Assembly (NCBI GenBank): GCA_038131595.1
Contig: JAYPPR010000008.1
Coordinates: forward strand, 1,054,001-1,118,000
Direction of reading: 5' to 3'
Length of the DNA: 64,000 nucleotides
Source of the DNA: UBA9926 sp038131595
GTDB lineage: Bacteria; Pseudomonadota; Gammaproteobacteria; Pseudomonadales; Azotimanducaceae
Shown piece by piece: positions 54,790 through 64,000 of the stretch (position 1 is its first letter; each line of letters opens with the position of its first letter). Made by a program: the position numbers and the translations under genes. The notes under the pieces are model-generated. The model ran no database searches. It saw only the letters and a program-made list of their open reading frames with translations, and was not told where the DNA came from.

Positions 54790-55024
54790 AACGCGCTAAC
54801 GCTCGCCACCCTATGCGCCAATCTGCGGGAAGGGTGGCAGGCATCACCTTGGCGATAACTTTTTGGTTTGTAACCTTGGTTGCGCAATGTCGGTCGCGCA
54901 ATGTGCTGGATGGGCTGGCATCTTGCGAGTCTGCGTTGAAACGGTCGCCCGGCGAGCGCTTGAGCTAAGCTTGTTTTTGTTGGACAGAGTGAAGCTTATT
55001 TCTGTTGGATAAAAGGAGGATTAC

Positions 55025-55429
55025 ATGAAGCAATTCTTAGCAGCACGGCCATGGTGGGCAAACGCTTTACTTGCATTCTGTGCCTATATGACAGTGATTT
55101 ATCTGCCTTTCGATCTCTTCTTTAAACCAGTCTCTGATGATCAAGAGGTTTGGTTTGGCATCCTATTTTCGGGATGGGCAGCGAAGTGGCTCGCGATCCC
55201 CCATTGGTTTGTCTATGCCTGGGGAGCCTATGGCTTCTATCACATGAAGAAATGGATGTGGCCTTGGGCCGGCGTCTATGTGCTTCAAATTGCCTTTAGT
55301 ATGGTGGTCTGGCAGCTAAGTGACGACCGAGGGGCGGGTCTTATTCAGGGGCTGGTGGCCCTCGGGCTCTTCTCAGCACTGGCAGTGGTGTTACTTCGTC
55401 GGCCAACGGCATTCAATCAGCGGACTTGA
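55025..55429 (+). CDS. Hypothetical small membrane protein
   Basis: 134 residues, very rich in Trp (WW, WAAKW, MWPWAG) with about four hydrophobic segments (roughly 12-32, 43-62, 75-97, 103-124). AAAGGAGG lies just before the ATG, a strong ribosome site. I do not recognise the family. It stands alone, with non-coding gaps on both sides. Confidence 0.8.
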   Translation: MKQFLAARPWWANALLAFCAYMTVIYLPFDLFFKPVSDDQEVWFGILFSGWAAKWLAIPHWFVYAWGAYGFYHMKKWMWPWAGVYVLQIAFSMVVWQLSDDRGAGLIQGLVALGLFSALAVVLLRRPTAFNQRT

Positions 55430-55653
55430 CCATAAAGCACCCGTTGCTGTTTTGATGGACTGTCTGTAAAGGGCGGCTACCTTTCAGCGCTCCATTGACA
55501 TCATCTCCCCACGATCGTGTACTGCGCAATGAGCAGGCTGCGTGTATTGCGCGCGGAAACAGCGTGGCGGCAGCTGACAGCGGAATTAAAAAGGGGTGAT
55601 TCGAATCGGTGATGGATCGATGACGGGTCAATGACGCAAAGGGGGCTGATCAA

Positions 55654-56613
55654 ATGGATAGTTTTGACAATAAAGTAGCGGTGGTGACGGGCGGTGGAAC
55701 GGGGATGGGTCGCGCCCTGACCTTGGCGCTCGTTAGCCAGGGATGCGAGGTCGCAATCTGTGACGTCTCGGAAGACAACATGCAAGAGACGGCAAAGCTG
55801 GCGCAAGCTGCTGGCGATAGTAAGGTCAGCACGTTCTTGTGCGATGTCTCAAGTGAAACCGAGATCAACGCTTTTCAAGCGCATGTCGCCGACCACCATG
55901 GTGCAGCCATCCATCTCTTATTCAACAATGCAGGCATTGGCGGTGGCGGCGGGTTTGTGGCGGGGTCACGCGATGAATGGGAGCGTACGTTCGCGGTTTG
56001 CTGGTACGGGGTTTATTACGGTTGCCGCGCCTTTTTGCCCATGCTGCAAGCAGCGGATGAGGCGCATATCGTCAACACGTCCAGCGTTAATGGGTTCTGG
56101 GCCAGCATTGGCCCGACTACGCCACATACGGCGTACGCAGCGGCGAAGTTCGCAGTGAAAGGTTTTAGCGAGGCGCTCATTACCGATCTCCGGATTAATG
56201 CACCCCATATCAACGTATCGGTCGTCATGCCTGGCCATATCGGCACGTCGATAGCGATTAATTCTAGAAAGGTCCTGGGTCATTCCGATGCCCTCAATAT
56301 GACTGAGCAGGAAGTAAAAGACCTTCGGGAACGGTTGATGCATCAGCAGGGAGATGACGCGGCCCACCTCATGAATCTGAGCGATGATCAGTTGCGCGAA
56401 ATGGTTCACCAGCAAGGCTTGCAGTTTCGCGACCAGGCGCCAACCAGCGCAGATCAGGCCGCCGAGATCATTTTGAAGGGCGTTAAAGACAAAAATTGGC
56501 GAATTTTGGTGGGAGATGACGCGCATCAATTGGACGCTCGCGTGCGAGCGAATCCATGGGACGTGTATGAGCATGACTTTCGAGCGCTCACGAGCATTAC
56601 CGAGGCGAATTGA
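55654..56613 (+). CDS. Short-chain dehydrogenase/reductase
   Basis: 319 residues, longer than classical SDRs by a C-terminal extension of about 70. TGGGTGMGRALT, NNAGIGGGGG, NTSSVNG with catalytic Ser and YAAAK. Asp after strand 2 (ICDVSED) suggests NAD. The C-terminal part (PTSADQAAEIILKGVKDKN, RILVGDDAHQLD) is typical of SDRs acting on lipid-like or cyclic alcohols in environmental gammaproteobacteria and actinobacteria. Substrate unknown. Confidence 0.9.
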   Translation: MDSFDNKVAVVTGGGTGMGRALTLALVSQGCEVAICDVSEDNMQETAKLAQAAGDSKVSTFLCDVSSETEINAFQAHVADHHGAAIHLLFNNAGIGGGGGFVAGSRDEWERTFAVCWYGVYYGCRAFLPMLQAADEAHIVNTSSVNGFWASIGPTTPHTAYAAAKFAVKGFSEALITDLRINAPHINVSVVMPGHIGTSIAINSRKVLGHSDALNMTEQEVKDLRERLMHQQGDDAAHLMNLSDDQLREMVHQQGLQFRDQAPTSADQAAEIILKGVKDKNWRILVGDDAHQLDARVRANPWDVYEHDFRALTSITEAN

Positions 56614-56682
56614 CAGCGGTGCGCATAGAGAACGCTGAGTCCAAGTGCACTGCAAGCGCATTGATGCTCGCGAGGCATTGCC

Positions 56683-57639
56683 GTGTCTGAATTGGATCAG
56701 TTACGTGAGGCTGCAAAAGTCGTTTATGCGTCGATTAGTCCGTCACCTCAGATCAGATGGCCACTCCTCGAATCGAGGCTTGGCTGCCCAGTCTGGCTAA
56801 AACATGAAAATCATCTTCCGACGGGCGCGTTTAAGGTGCGGGGCGGGCTTCACTACTTTGCTCAATTAGCGGCGACAGCGATGCCAGAGCGCGTGATTTG
56901 TGCAACGCGGGGTAACCATGGCCAGAGCGTTGCCTTTGCGGCAGCGGCGGCAGGAGTAGAGGCCGTGATCGTTGTCCCGCGTGGCAATAACCCAGAGAAA
57001 AACGCTGCCATTGAAGGATACGGGGCAAAGCTTTTGGTAGAAGGTGATGACTTTGTTGAGAGTCTCCGTTTCGCCGAAGCCCTGGCCCAAAGGGAGAACC
57101 TGCACTGGGTGCCGTCATACCATCAGGACTTAGTGGTAGGTGTTGGCACTTACGCGCTTGAACTATTGAGCGCAGCGCCTGATTTAACGCGCATCTATGT
57201 TCCGATTGGATTGGGCTCTGGAGCTTGTGGTGTCTTGATGGCAAAGGCAGCGCTGCAGCATTCAGTGCAAGTCATTGGCGTTGTATCAAGTCACGCGCCG
57301 ACTTATTTGCAATCGATCATGAAGGGTCATCCCATCGCGAGCGATAGCGCTGAGACCATAGCTGATGGGCTAGCGGTTCGAGAAGCGAATCCTGAAGCGC
57401 TGTCGTGGCTAAGAACAGGACTATCAAAAGTGATGTCGGTCACCGATGACGAAGTCACAGAAGCCATGCGCGTTTTGTTGAAAGAGACTCATAACCTTGT
57501 CGAAGGAGCAGGCGCTGCACCGTTTGCCGCTGCATTGCGCGACCAGGCGTCCATTGCGGATGGTGAGTCAATTGGGGTGGTTATCTCGGGTGGTAATGTT
57601 TCATCTGAGGTGCTTAAGCAGGCGCTAGAAGAAGGCTAG
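56683..57639 (+). CDS. PLP-dependent serine/threonine dehydratase-like enzyme
   Basis: 318 residues, fold-type II PLP enzyme. PLP Lys in LPTGAFKVRGGLH; ATRGNHGQSVAFAA; phosphate loop GLGSGACGV; no C-terminal ACT domain. It is nearest to threonine/serine dehydratases and hydroxyectoine-type dehydratases. Likely deaminates a hydroxy-amino acid to a 2-oxoacid. Starts with GTG at 56683, 69 bases after the SDR, so may be co-transcribed. Confidence 0.87.
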   Translation: MSELDQLREAAKVVYASISPSPQIRWPLLESRLGCPVWLKHENHLPTGAFKVRGGLHYFAQLAATAMPERVICATRGNHGQSVAFAAAAAGVEAVIVVPRGNNPEKNAAIEGYGAKLLVEGDDFVESLRFAEALAQRENLHWVPSYHQDLVVGVGTYALELLSAAPDLTRIYVPIGLGSGACGVLMAKAALQHSVQVIGVVSSHAPTYLQSIMKGHPIASDSAETIADGLAVREANPEALSWLRTGLSKVMSVTDDEVTEAMRVLLKETHNLVEGAGAAPFAAALRDQASIADGESIGVVISGGNVSSEVLKQALEEG

Positions 57640-57925
57640 CCCGCACCACTAGCCCCGCTTCATTGGTGACAAGTGAATCCATCCACGTGAGCCGTTGGGG
57701 ATTTGAGGCGTAAGAACCAGCTGAGATCCTCTTAGGGACGATGTCTTGCGGCGTAAGTCTCCCAGCTACCGTCAGTGGGCGAGCGAGCAAACCTAAAAAG
57801 CGGTCAGAAGACAACCAGAATCATCAGAAGAAGCTTTGGGTAATGAGCTCCAAGCAAAAAGCTTCTAGCAAGAAGAAGCTGCCAATAAGAAGAAGCGCGA
57901 AGTAAGCGGAAAAAAGTGAAACGAC

Positions 57926-59305
57926 GTGGAAGCAAATAAGCCAACAAATGGGCAGCACCGCTCCTTGACCGAGGGGCCAGTGAGCCTTCACTTGTCCCGC
58001 TTAACCGGCTTCATGCTCCTTGGTTTTGTAGCCGTCATGGGCGCAAACCTGATGGAGTCGCTATACATCAGTCAGGTTGGCACGTTGGAGCTGGCGGCAC
58101 TCGGATTTACCTTTCCTTTAGTGATGATGATGCAAGGCGTAACCATGGGGCTAGGCGTTGGCGCCTCGTCAGTCGTTGCCCGCAAGATCGGTGCTCATGA
58201 TTGGACCGACGCAAAAAGGCTGATGAGCCATGCGATTTGGATGGTCATCGGCTTCACGGTTGCACTTTCATTCCTCGTGTATTGGTCCCTTGAGCCCATC
58301 TTTGGGCTGCTCGGCGCGGATCAGGCGGCGGCGGAGCTTGCGATTCAATATATGAGCCTTTGGTTAATCGGGTTGCCTTTTTTTGCTGTGGCCATGGTCG
58401 GCTCATCACTCATGCGAGCAGCTGGAGACGCGATCAAACCAAGCTATCTGATGACCTTTAGCGCAGTCATACAAATCGTATTGGGCCCGCTTTTTATCTT
58501 TGGCATCGGCGCTTGGGATGGACTGGGCATGCCGGGTGCGGCGTGGGCGTTTTTGGTGGCGCGCTTTCTCAGTTTTGTGATGTACCTCTACGTCATGCGT
58601 GAAGATGGACTTCTAGTCCCAGGGCTCGAAGGGTTTGCCGCATCGAGCCGAGCCATCTTGCATGTTGGTCTCCCCGCAGTGGCCGCTAATTTAATCTCGC
58701 CCGTGTCGATGACGGTGATCACACGGTTACTCGCAGGTCATGGCACAGCGGTCGTGGCAGGGTTTTCCGTAGCGTCCCGAGTTGAAACCTTGTTTGCGAT
58801 GTTTTTATGGGCACTGAGTATGAGCATTGCGCCCATCATTGGGCAGAACTGGGGCGCTGGCCGCTTTGATCGTGTTGATTCGGCGCTGAAGACAGCCTAT
58901 TGGTTTGCACTCGGTTGGGGCCTGCTCTCGTTTATTGTCTTGTTCACCGCTGGGCCGGTTGTGCTGACCTGGATCAGTGATGATCCCGAGGTGGTGGTCG
59001 CGGCGACAGCACATCTATCCATCTTGCCAATCGGTATGGGCCTCATGGGTGTCATCGCGATTGCAACGTCGAGCTTCAACGCGCTTGGGCGCCCCAACCC
59101 ACCATTGATGATCTCGGTCATTCAGATGCTCTGTTTGTCGGTACCGTTTGCTTTGATTGGCAACGAATGGTTCGGATACATCGGCATTTTGTGGGGTTCG
59201 GTCGCCTCGATATTTGTCACGGCTGGACTGTCTTTCTTCTGGTTGAGGTTCTCAATCAAACCGGACGAGACCTTGATATCAGGCGACGCTCGAACCGCGA
59301 GTTAG
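57926..59305 (+). CDS. MATE-family efflux transporter
   Basis: 459 residues with about twelve membrane segments in two homologous halves. GVGASSVVARKIGAHD and the paired PGAAWAFLVAR are MATE hallmarks, as is the later IAPIIGQNWGAGRFDR. MATE proteins export cationic compounds with Na+ or H+. GTG start at 57926. The last four bases overlap the convergent MFS gene. The 286-bp gap before it carries repeated AGAAGAAGC words (57825-57895). Confidence 0.93.
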   Translation: MEANKPTNGQHRSLTEGPVSLHLSRLTGFMLLGFVAVMGANLMESLYISQVGTLELAALGFTFPLVMMMQGVTMGLGVGASSVVARKIGAHDWTDAKRLMSHAIWMVIGFTVALSFLVYWSLEPIFGLLGADQAAAELAIQYMSLWLIGLPFFAVAMVGSSLMRAAGDAIKPSYLMTFSAVIQIVLGPLFIFGIGAWDGLGMPGAAWAFLVARFLSFVMYLYVMREDGLLVPGLEGFAASSRAILHVGLPAVAANLISPVSMTVITRLLAGHGTAVVAGFSVASRVETLFAMFLWALSMSIAPIIGQNWGAGRFDRVDSALKTAYWFALGWGLLSFIVLFTAGPVVLTWISDDPEVVVAATAHLSILPIGMGLMGVIAIATSSFNALGRPNPPLMISVIQMLCLSVPFALIGNEWFGYIGILWGSVASIFVTAGLSFFWLRFSIKPDETLISGDARTAS

Positions 59306-60543
59306 GTGCGATTGGAGCGAGTATTCACTCTCAAGCCAAAAACCGCCACGGCCGCCAGCATGTAAAGCGCTAAGAACGTGTAGAAGGCCCAGTCGTAGCT
59401 GCCTGTTGTATCAAACACCCATCCTGCGAATGGCGTCCCGCCCAGATGAATCACTGACATTGGTAAGCGCATCGCGCCCATGACGCGTCCGAATGAAGCG
59501 CGCCCAAAGGCCGCCCCGACCACTGCGCCTTGCATTGGCACGATGCCACCCATACCGAAACCAAAACTGCACGCGCCCAACATGAACCAAAAGTAGTCGG
59601 ATGTATTGAGCATGACGAGTTGCCCAACGATTTGAAATGCAATGGCGAGCCACAGTGCGTGCCTCGTATCCCAACGGTCTACCAGCGCGCCGTAGGCGAG
59701 CTTACCAAACACACCACACCCCGCGGTGGCAGCGGCGATCAATGATGCTGCTTGCAGGCTAATCCCTCGGTCGGTGAGCTGCGGCACCATGTGGATCAGC
59801 GTCCCGGACTGCACGCAAAATAAAAGCCCGATGATGGTGACCAAGAGCCAAAAATTTCGATCACCAAGGAACTCTTTGGTTCTGAGTGGCGCTTTGACAG
59901 CAGGGAGTTCGGTCTGAGACTTTGCGCCGTCAGGCAATTGAGCGACATCTTCCGGGCGTGAGATTACGAGCCTTAAGACTAGGGGAACGACCAGGGTGAG
60001 CGTAATCAGGCCGTACACCAAGAACCCAGAACGCCACCCAAATTCGGTCACAAGGTAAGCACTGATATTCGGCATGATGACCCCTGAGACCGAGATGCCC
60101 GTCGCTGCGATTCCGAGTGCAGTCCCTCTTTTTCTTACAAACCAATTGCTAACCAGTTTTGATGTGGCTAGCTGGCCCATTGCGCCCGCGCCAAAGCCAA
60201 CGAAAATGCTAAGCACTAGGTAGAACTGGAACGGAGACTGAACTACCGACAATAGGGAAAACCCAGTTCCCATGGAGAGGGCGCCGAGCGCCATGATGCG
60301 TTTTAGTGGATAGCGGTCGAGGGCTCGCCCTATGAATGGCGCGAGCATGGCGCCAACCCCTTGGGTGAGGGTAATGCCGATGGCAACATCTAAACGAGAA
60401 TCACCGAATTCAGCCGCAATCGACTTGAAGAAAATGCCGTAGGAGTAGAAGAAAAAACCGACCGCGATGAAGTCTACGAAGAACGCCACACCGGCCATAC
60501 GCCAACCAAGAAATGGTTGCGATGATGGGGCTTCAGTGTTCAA
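59302..60543 (-). CDS. MFS transporter (monocarboxylate/oxalate-formate antiporter-like)
   Basis: 413 residues with twelve membrane segments. The inter-2/3 loop motif GRALDRYPLKRIMALG and central loop (about 200-225, charged) fit the MFS. FGFGMGGIVPMQGAVVGAAFGR resembles the MCT/oxalate-formate branch that carries organic acids. Convergent with the MATE gene; divergent from the serine hydrolase. Confidence 0.9.
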   Translation of the reverse strand: MNTEAPSSQPFLGWRMAGVAFFVDFIAVGFFFYSYGIFFKSIAAEFGDSRLDVAIGITLTQGVGAMLAPFIGRALDRYPLKRIMALGALSMGTGFSLLSVVQSPFQFYLVLSIFVGFGAGAMGQLATSKLVSNWFVRKRGTALGIAATGISVSGVIMPNISAYLVTEFGWRSGFLVYGLITLTLVVPLVLRLVISRPEDVAQLPDGAKSQTELPAVKAPLRTKEFLGDRNFWLLVTIIGLLFCVQSGTLIHMVPQLTDRGISLQAASLIAAATAGCGVFGKLAYGALVDRWDTRHALWLAIAFQIVGQLVMLNTSDYFWFMLGACSFGFGMGGIVPMQGAVVGAAFGRASFGRVMGAMRLPMSVIHLGGTPFAGWVFDTTGSYDWAFYTFLALYMLAAVAVFGLRVNTRSNRT

Positions 60544-60717
60544 GTGAGGGTGGCCTCAGCAGTGCTACGGGGAAGCCGAAGTCTACGGAAGTGTCTCTTT
60601 TGAAGCGAGCTTTTTTCGCCAATGGAGCCCCTTTCGCTGATGGAGTCCCATGACCCAACCTAGGCTCGGCGATGGTGGAATGGGCACGACCCATCAAAGA
60701 CGAATCAGGAGATAACG

Positions 60718-61968
60718 ATGGCGATGTTCAATGCTCCCAGTGATCAAGTCGTAGGCGAGACGGCGACCGGTCCGATTCTTGGCTGGGTGAAGGCCGGCTA
60801 TGAGCCCGTGCTAACGGCGTTTGCCGACAATTTCGAGCATCGCGGCGAAGTGGGCGCGAGCCTCTGTATTCTGAAGGGTGACGAGACCCTGATCGATGTG
60901 TTCGCAGGGACCTCGATTGACGGCGAGCAGCCGTGGCAACGCGAGACGATGAGCGTGGTCCACTCCTGCACCAAAGCCGCGGTTTCCCTCTCCCTTTTGT
61001 GGCTGATTGATCAAGGGGAGGTAGCGCTTCATCGCGAGGTGGGTGATTACTGGCCTGAGTATCGTCAGGCGGGTAAGGATGCAACAACCATCCGCATGTT
61101 GCTTGATCATTCGGCGGGATTACCAGCCCTTCGCGCCAAGTTAGCCCCTGGTAGTTTTTTGGATTGGGATCTCATGGTTGAGTTGTTGGCAAAAGAAGCG
61201 CCTTTTTGGGTGCCCGGCAGTGCGCATGGATATCAGATGACAACCCATGGCTGGTTGGTGGGTGAGATCGTTAGACGCGTAACGGGGGTCTCCCTGGGTC
61301 AGTTTTTCAATGAGCAGTTCGCTCAGCCTCTGGGTTTAGATTTTTGGATTGGCTTGCCCGATGGCGAGCATCACAGAGTCACGCGGCTTAAAGGGGCGAA
61401 ACCTGTTCGTGGAGAGGCCGTTCCTCAGTTCACCAGGGCACTCCTTGATGACGCTGCCGGCATTCCGGCGCTTGCGTTCTTCAATACTGGGAAGTTTCGA
61501 GCGGATGATCCGGCGAGCTACCGAGCAGAATTTGGTGCAGGTGGTGGGATTACGAACGGCCGAGCACTGGCGCGACTCTTTGCACCGCTCGCGGTTGGTG
61601 GCAGCTTGGGGGGCACGCGCTTCTTCTCCGAAAGCGCGATTCATCAAATGTCAAAGACTTGGGTCGCAGGTGCCGACCAGACACTGTGCATGCCCTCACA
61701 TTTCGGGCTGGGATTAATGAAGTCGATGGATAATACCTATCGGCCTTCAGGTGCGTTTGAAAGCTGCGTCATTGGCCAACATGCGTTTGGGCACGCCGGT
61801 GCGGGTGGCAGTATGGGGTTTGCCGATCCTGCGTTCGGATTCAGTTTTGGGTACACCATGAATCAGATGGGGCCCGGTATTTTGCTCAACGAGCGCGGTC
61901 AAGCGCTGGTAGACGCCATTTACAGCGTCAATGGCGCGCGCCGATCCGCTGCTGGCGATTATCGCTAA
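60718..61968 (+). CDS. Serine hydrolase of the beta-lactamase class C/EstB family
   Basis: 416 residues without a signal peptide. Nucleophile Ser83 in the SxxK motif (VHSCTK, Lys86), a Tyr in HGYQMTTHGW for the second motif and HAGAGGSMGF for the third. These proteins are usually esterases or lactone/peptide hydrolases rather than antibiotic-inactivating beta-lactamases. Cytoplasmic location also argues against a true beta-lactamase. Stand-alone gene. Confidence 0.9.
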   Translation: MAMFNAPSDQVVGETATGPILGWVKAGYEPVLTAFADNFEHRGEVGASLCILKGDETLIDVFAGTSIDGEQPWQRETMSVVHSCTKAAVSLSLLWLIDQGEVALHREVGDYWPEYRQAGKDATTIRMLLDHSAGLPALRAKLAPGSFLDWDLMVELLAKEAPFWVPGSAHGYQMTTHGWLVGEIVRRVTGVSLGQFFNEQFAQPLGLDFWIGLPDGEHHRVTRLKGAKPVRGEAVPQFTRALLDDAAGIPALAFFNTGKFRADDPASYRAEFGAGGGITNGRALARLFAPLAVGGSLGGTRFFSESAIHQMSKTWVAGADQTLCMPSHFGLGLMKSMDNTYRPSGAFESCVIGQHAFGHAGAGGSMGFADPAFGFSFGYTMNQMGPGILLNERGQALVDAIYSVNGARRSAAGDYR

Positions 61969-62285
61969 GCATCCTCTCTCGTAGAACTGCCGCTGGCTTG
62001 TCGTGCAAGCAAAACGCTCGGAGGGCCTGCGACGTAAGCCCCTTTCGCGAGTGGGTGCTGACCATTGTCGCCCTTGTGAGTTTGCGCAGGCTGGGTTTGG
62101 TTGTGTTTCCCACCTGGACTGCGAGCCCACAAAGATCATGATGCTTTCATGGGCGTTCCCGAAGCGGGGCGTTTGGCTGTGTTGCGTAAGGAGTAAGGAT
62201 CCTTACGGGGTGTAACTCGGCACGCTCCGGCTCAGGAGGAACGGGAAGATCTCTTGCTTTATTTGCGGGTAGAAGTCTGCTTGCC
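61969..62285. other. 317-bp gap
   Basis: No ORF with a credible start or family match on either strand, and no clear terminator. Confidence 0.35.
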
Positions 62286-62642
62286 CTAGCTATGCCCTTC
62301 TCCTTGGTCCAAATAGAACACATTGCCATCTTGATCTTCGACCAAGGCTAATCGCCCTCCCCAAGGCTGACGAGTCGGTGGCATCGGAAAAGATGCGCCG
62401 CGCTCAGTCAGTTGCTCATAAGCTGCCGTTAAATCGTTCACCATGAGGCCAATTCCGGTGTGTCGTCCTAATCGACTTTGATCACTGGTCACCTCAAGCG
62501 AAAGCGGCAGCGGTGAAGACTGAAATCTTGCATACCCATGGTCAACTTCAGCGTCGATTAACGTCAGTCCAAACACTTTGGTATAGAACTCAATCGCTGC
62601 CTCAAGATCTGAGACAAAGACGTTGATAAACCCTAGTCGCAT
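62286..62642 (-). CDS. VOC/glyoxalase-fold protein
   Basis: 118 residues with two beta-alpha-beta-beta-beta modules: GFINVFVSDLEAAIEFYTKVFGL at the start (typical first module, here His replaced by Asn) and GIGLMVNDLTAAYEQL, ending RLALVEDQDGNVFYLDQ. Possible lyase, dioxygenase or binding protein; reaction unknown. Confidence 0.88.
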   Translation of the reverse strand: MRLGFINVFVSDLEAAIEFYTKVFGLTLIDAEVDHGYARFQSSPLPLSLEVTSDQSRLGRHTGIGLMVNDLTAAYEQLTERGASFPMPPTRQPWGGRLALVEDQDGNVFYLDQGEGHS

Positions 62643-63327
62643 GATGAAGTTCCCTTTGTGGTTTGAAGCAGCTTACCGCGTGCCAAACGCGAACCACAGG
62701 GCGTGGCGGTTAAGCCTCTTGAGCGTACCTGCTTCGCGTCGCGCGGAGGCAATCTACTGTGCGCCCTTTGACCACATCGGACCAAATGATGCGGGCTGGC
62801 GCTTTAGTAGAGAACTGGGTGGCGTTCAAGAGCGCCAGATAAAACGCTTGCCCAATTCAATTTCCCTCCGAGCAAAAGATACTGTCTTTTAAGGATAGTG
62901 CAGTAATGATGGCAATCTGGGTAAACCACTAACCACTAACCACTAACCACTAACCACTAACCACTAACCGCTATCTGCCGATCCCTAATCCCAGGACCTA
63001 AACACCGACATCGAGCATCTAACAGGGGACGATCATCGATACCGTGGTTTTAACGCGCTGGAGGATTGAGGGATGGCCGCTAGGACGGCCTTGGCGCTCT
63101 GCGGTGTCGGTGTTAGGTTAGGGGCTCGGCTGGTATTGGGGAGGCGTTGCTCCGTAAGGGGAAACGCGATCGCCGAATTGAATGTGAGGTCTCGCATGGT
63201 TTGCCACATGGCTTTGTATGCCTTGGGAAATCAGTAGCCGTTCGGAAGATCATCGTGAAATGATCGGTGCGATCAGAGGAGCCTCTAAGCAGGCTCGTGA
63301 CATTTTTAAACTTAAGGTAACCAGGAT
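62643..63327. other. 685-bp gene-free stretch with a tandem repeat
   Basis: No credible gene. Holds the 7-bp tandem repeat at 62924-62969. Promoter signals for the acyl-CoA dehydrogenase are not obvious. Confidence 0.35.
62924..62969. repeat. Heptanucleotide tandem repeat (AACCACT), 6.6 copies
   Basis: Six exact copies of AACCACT (62924-62965) plus AACC. The 7-bp unit is not a multiple of three, so it would shift any frame across it. It lies about 360 bp before the acyl-CoA dehydrogenase gene in non-coding DNA. Confidence 0.95.
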
Positions 63328-64000
63328 ATGAACTTTGAATTTTCAGAAGAGCAGAATTTGCTCAGGGAGCAAGCACAAAGCTTCTTAAAGGATCAATGCT
63401 CCTTGTCAGCAGTTCGCGCCGTGCTCGATGGCGAGCAATCCTTTGACGAGGGACTTTGGCAGCAAGTCGCTGCGATGGGCTGGACTGCGACCACCATTCC
63501 AGAGGAGTACGATGGGCTCGGGCTGAGCTATCTTGAGCTGTCCGTGATCGCTGAGGAACTCGGCAGGCAAATCGCGCCTATTCCTTTCTCTAGTTCTGTT
63601 TACCTTGCGACAGAAGCGATTTTGCTGGCGGGTTCTGATGCACAGAAAGCGCACTGGCTTCCCCAGCTTGCAGCTGGCTCAGTGATTGGTTGCCTAGCGG
63701 TCAATGAAAGCGCCGGTGAGCCTTCTCCTGACACTTTGCAATCCAGTTTCTCTGATGGCGAGGTCAGCGGCTCAAAGATTCCAGTCGCCGATGGCGACAT
63801 CGCGCATCTCGCAGTGGCTTTGGTCAATACGAGCGAGGGACCAACAGCTGTTTTGATCGATTTGAATCAAACTGGCGTGACGCGGACCCCAGTTAAAACA
63901 ATCGACCCTAGCCGATCCCACGCTCGACTCGATTTTGAAAATGCCAGTGCCGAGATACTGGGTGAGCCGGGTCAAGGGTGGTCGTTGTTGCAGCGAGTCT
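63328..64000 (+). CDS. Acyl-CoA dehydrogenase (3' part beyond the window)
   Basis: Flavoprotein that introduces a double bond into acyl-CoA. The first 224 residues are present and in frame to the window edge: MNFEFSEEQNLLREQ, the N-terminal helical domain, IPEEYDGLGLSYLELSVIAEELG and the beta domain. The catalytic Glu region is outside. The FAD-site segment reads CLAVNESAGEPSPD, less canonical than mainstream enzymes, as in the IpdE/FadE subfamilies of steroid or aromatic-chain breakdown. AGGA precedes the ATG at 63328. Confidence 0.9.
   Translation, partial: MNFEFSEEQNLLREQAQSFLKDQCSLSAVRAVLDGEQSFDEGLWQQVAAMGWTATTIPEEYDGLGLSYLELSVIAEELGRQIAPIPFSSSVYLATEAILLAGSDAQKAHWLPQLAAGSVIGCLAVNESAGEPSPDTLQSSFSDGEVSGSKIPVADGDIAHLAVALVNTSEGPTAVLIDLNQTGVTRTPVKTIDPSRSHARLDFENASAEILGEPGQGWSLLQRV

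Noticed and set aside
54608..54901. Minus-strand frame encoding a His-rich protein
   Set aside because: The His run is the reverse strand of the GAT/GTG low-complexity stretch; half the frame lies antisense to the racemase and no start signal is present.
57825..57905. AGAAGAAGC-rich words before the MATE gene, considered as a repeat array
   Set aside because: Copies are few, irregularly spaced and imperfect; likely simple purine-rich composition.
60718..61968. Antibiotic-resistance beta-lactamase
   Set aside because: No signal peptide and EstB-like length and motifs; esterase-type serine hydrolase is more likely.
62926..62969. Heptamer repeat considered as a CRISPR or integration element
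   Set aside because: Units are directly adjacent with no spacers, and no cas, integrase or transposase gene is nearby.

Overview
The window is chromosomal DNA from an aerobic, respiring gammaproteobacterium. The neighbourhoods are typical of that class: lptM-lysA-dapF-DUF484-xerC-yigB with cyaY and argH alongside, hemC-hemD-hemX-hemY, trxA-rho, polA-engB with cytochrome c4 and dsbA, and yrfG-hslR. A caa3-type cytochrome oxidase, several c-type cytochromes, SDR, P450 and acyl-CoA dehydrogenase genes suggest a marine or oligotrophic lineage such as the OM60/Halieaceae-like groups. That placement is inference; no rRNA gene is present to fix it.

Layout. 1-6.9 kb: cytochrome c oxidase structural and assembly genes (coxB end, coxA, ctaG, coxC, DUF2909, surf1, a CX3C membrane protein, ctaB, sco); the usual heme A synthase gene ctaA is not there. 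7-11.9 kb: thrB, a DUF2782 gene, polA, a candidate Spot 42/ErsA-position small RNA with a strong terminator, and engB. 12-18.1 kb: cytochrome c4, dsbA, a divergent IMP dehydrogenase, cytochrome c5, yifB, and glnK behind an NtrC/sigma54-type control region. 18.6-26.3 kb: thrC and the lysine/cell-division-recombinase block. 26.4-30.2 kb: heme synthesis operon, with a frameshifted hemX. 30.3-38.7 kb: flavin reductase, rho, trxA, hemB, ABC-F yheS, dsbB, acpH, gshA, all on the minus strand.

38.9-48.1 kb is accessory. A divergent pair of transcription units faces each other across a 212-bp region carrying three 15-bp direct repeats. Leftward lie two genes for a Tat-exported molybdenum hydroxylase (iorB/iorA type). 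Rightward lies a tightly overlapping operon of amidohydrolase, two tandem paralogous cytochromes P450, an SDR, a short ORF, a ThuA-like protein and a second SDR. This is the best candidate for an undescribed pathway.

48.3-53.6 kb: hslR, yrfG, cysQ, a 1.37-kb stretch with no convincing gene, then rpoD without dnaG beside it. 54-64 kb: single genes of amino-acid and small-molecule metabolism and transport (Asp/Glu racemase, SDR, Ser/Thr dehydratase, MATE, MFS, SxxK serine hydrolase, VOC protein), a heptanucleotide tandem repeat, and an acyl-CoA dehydrogenase cut by the window end. I found no tRNA, rRNA, insertion sequence, prophage or CRISPR array.
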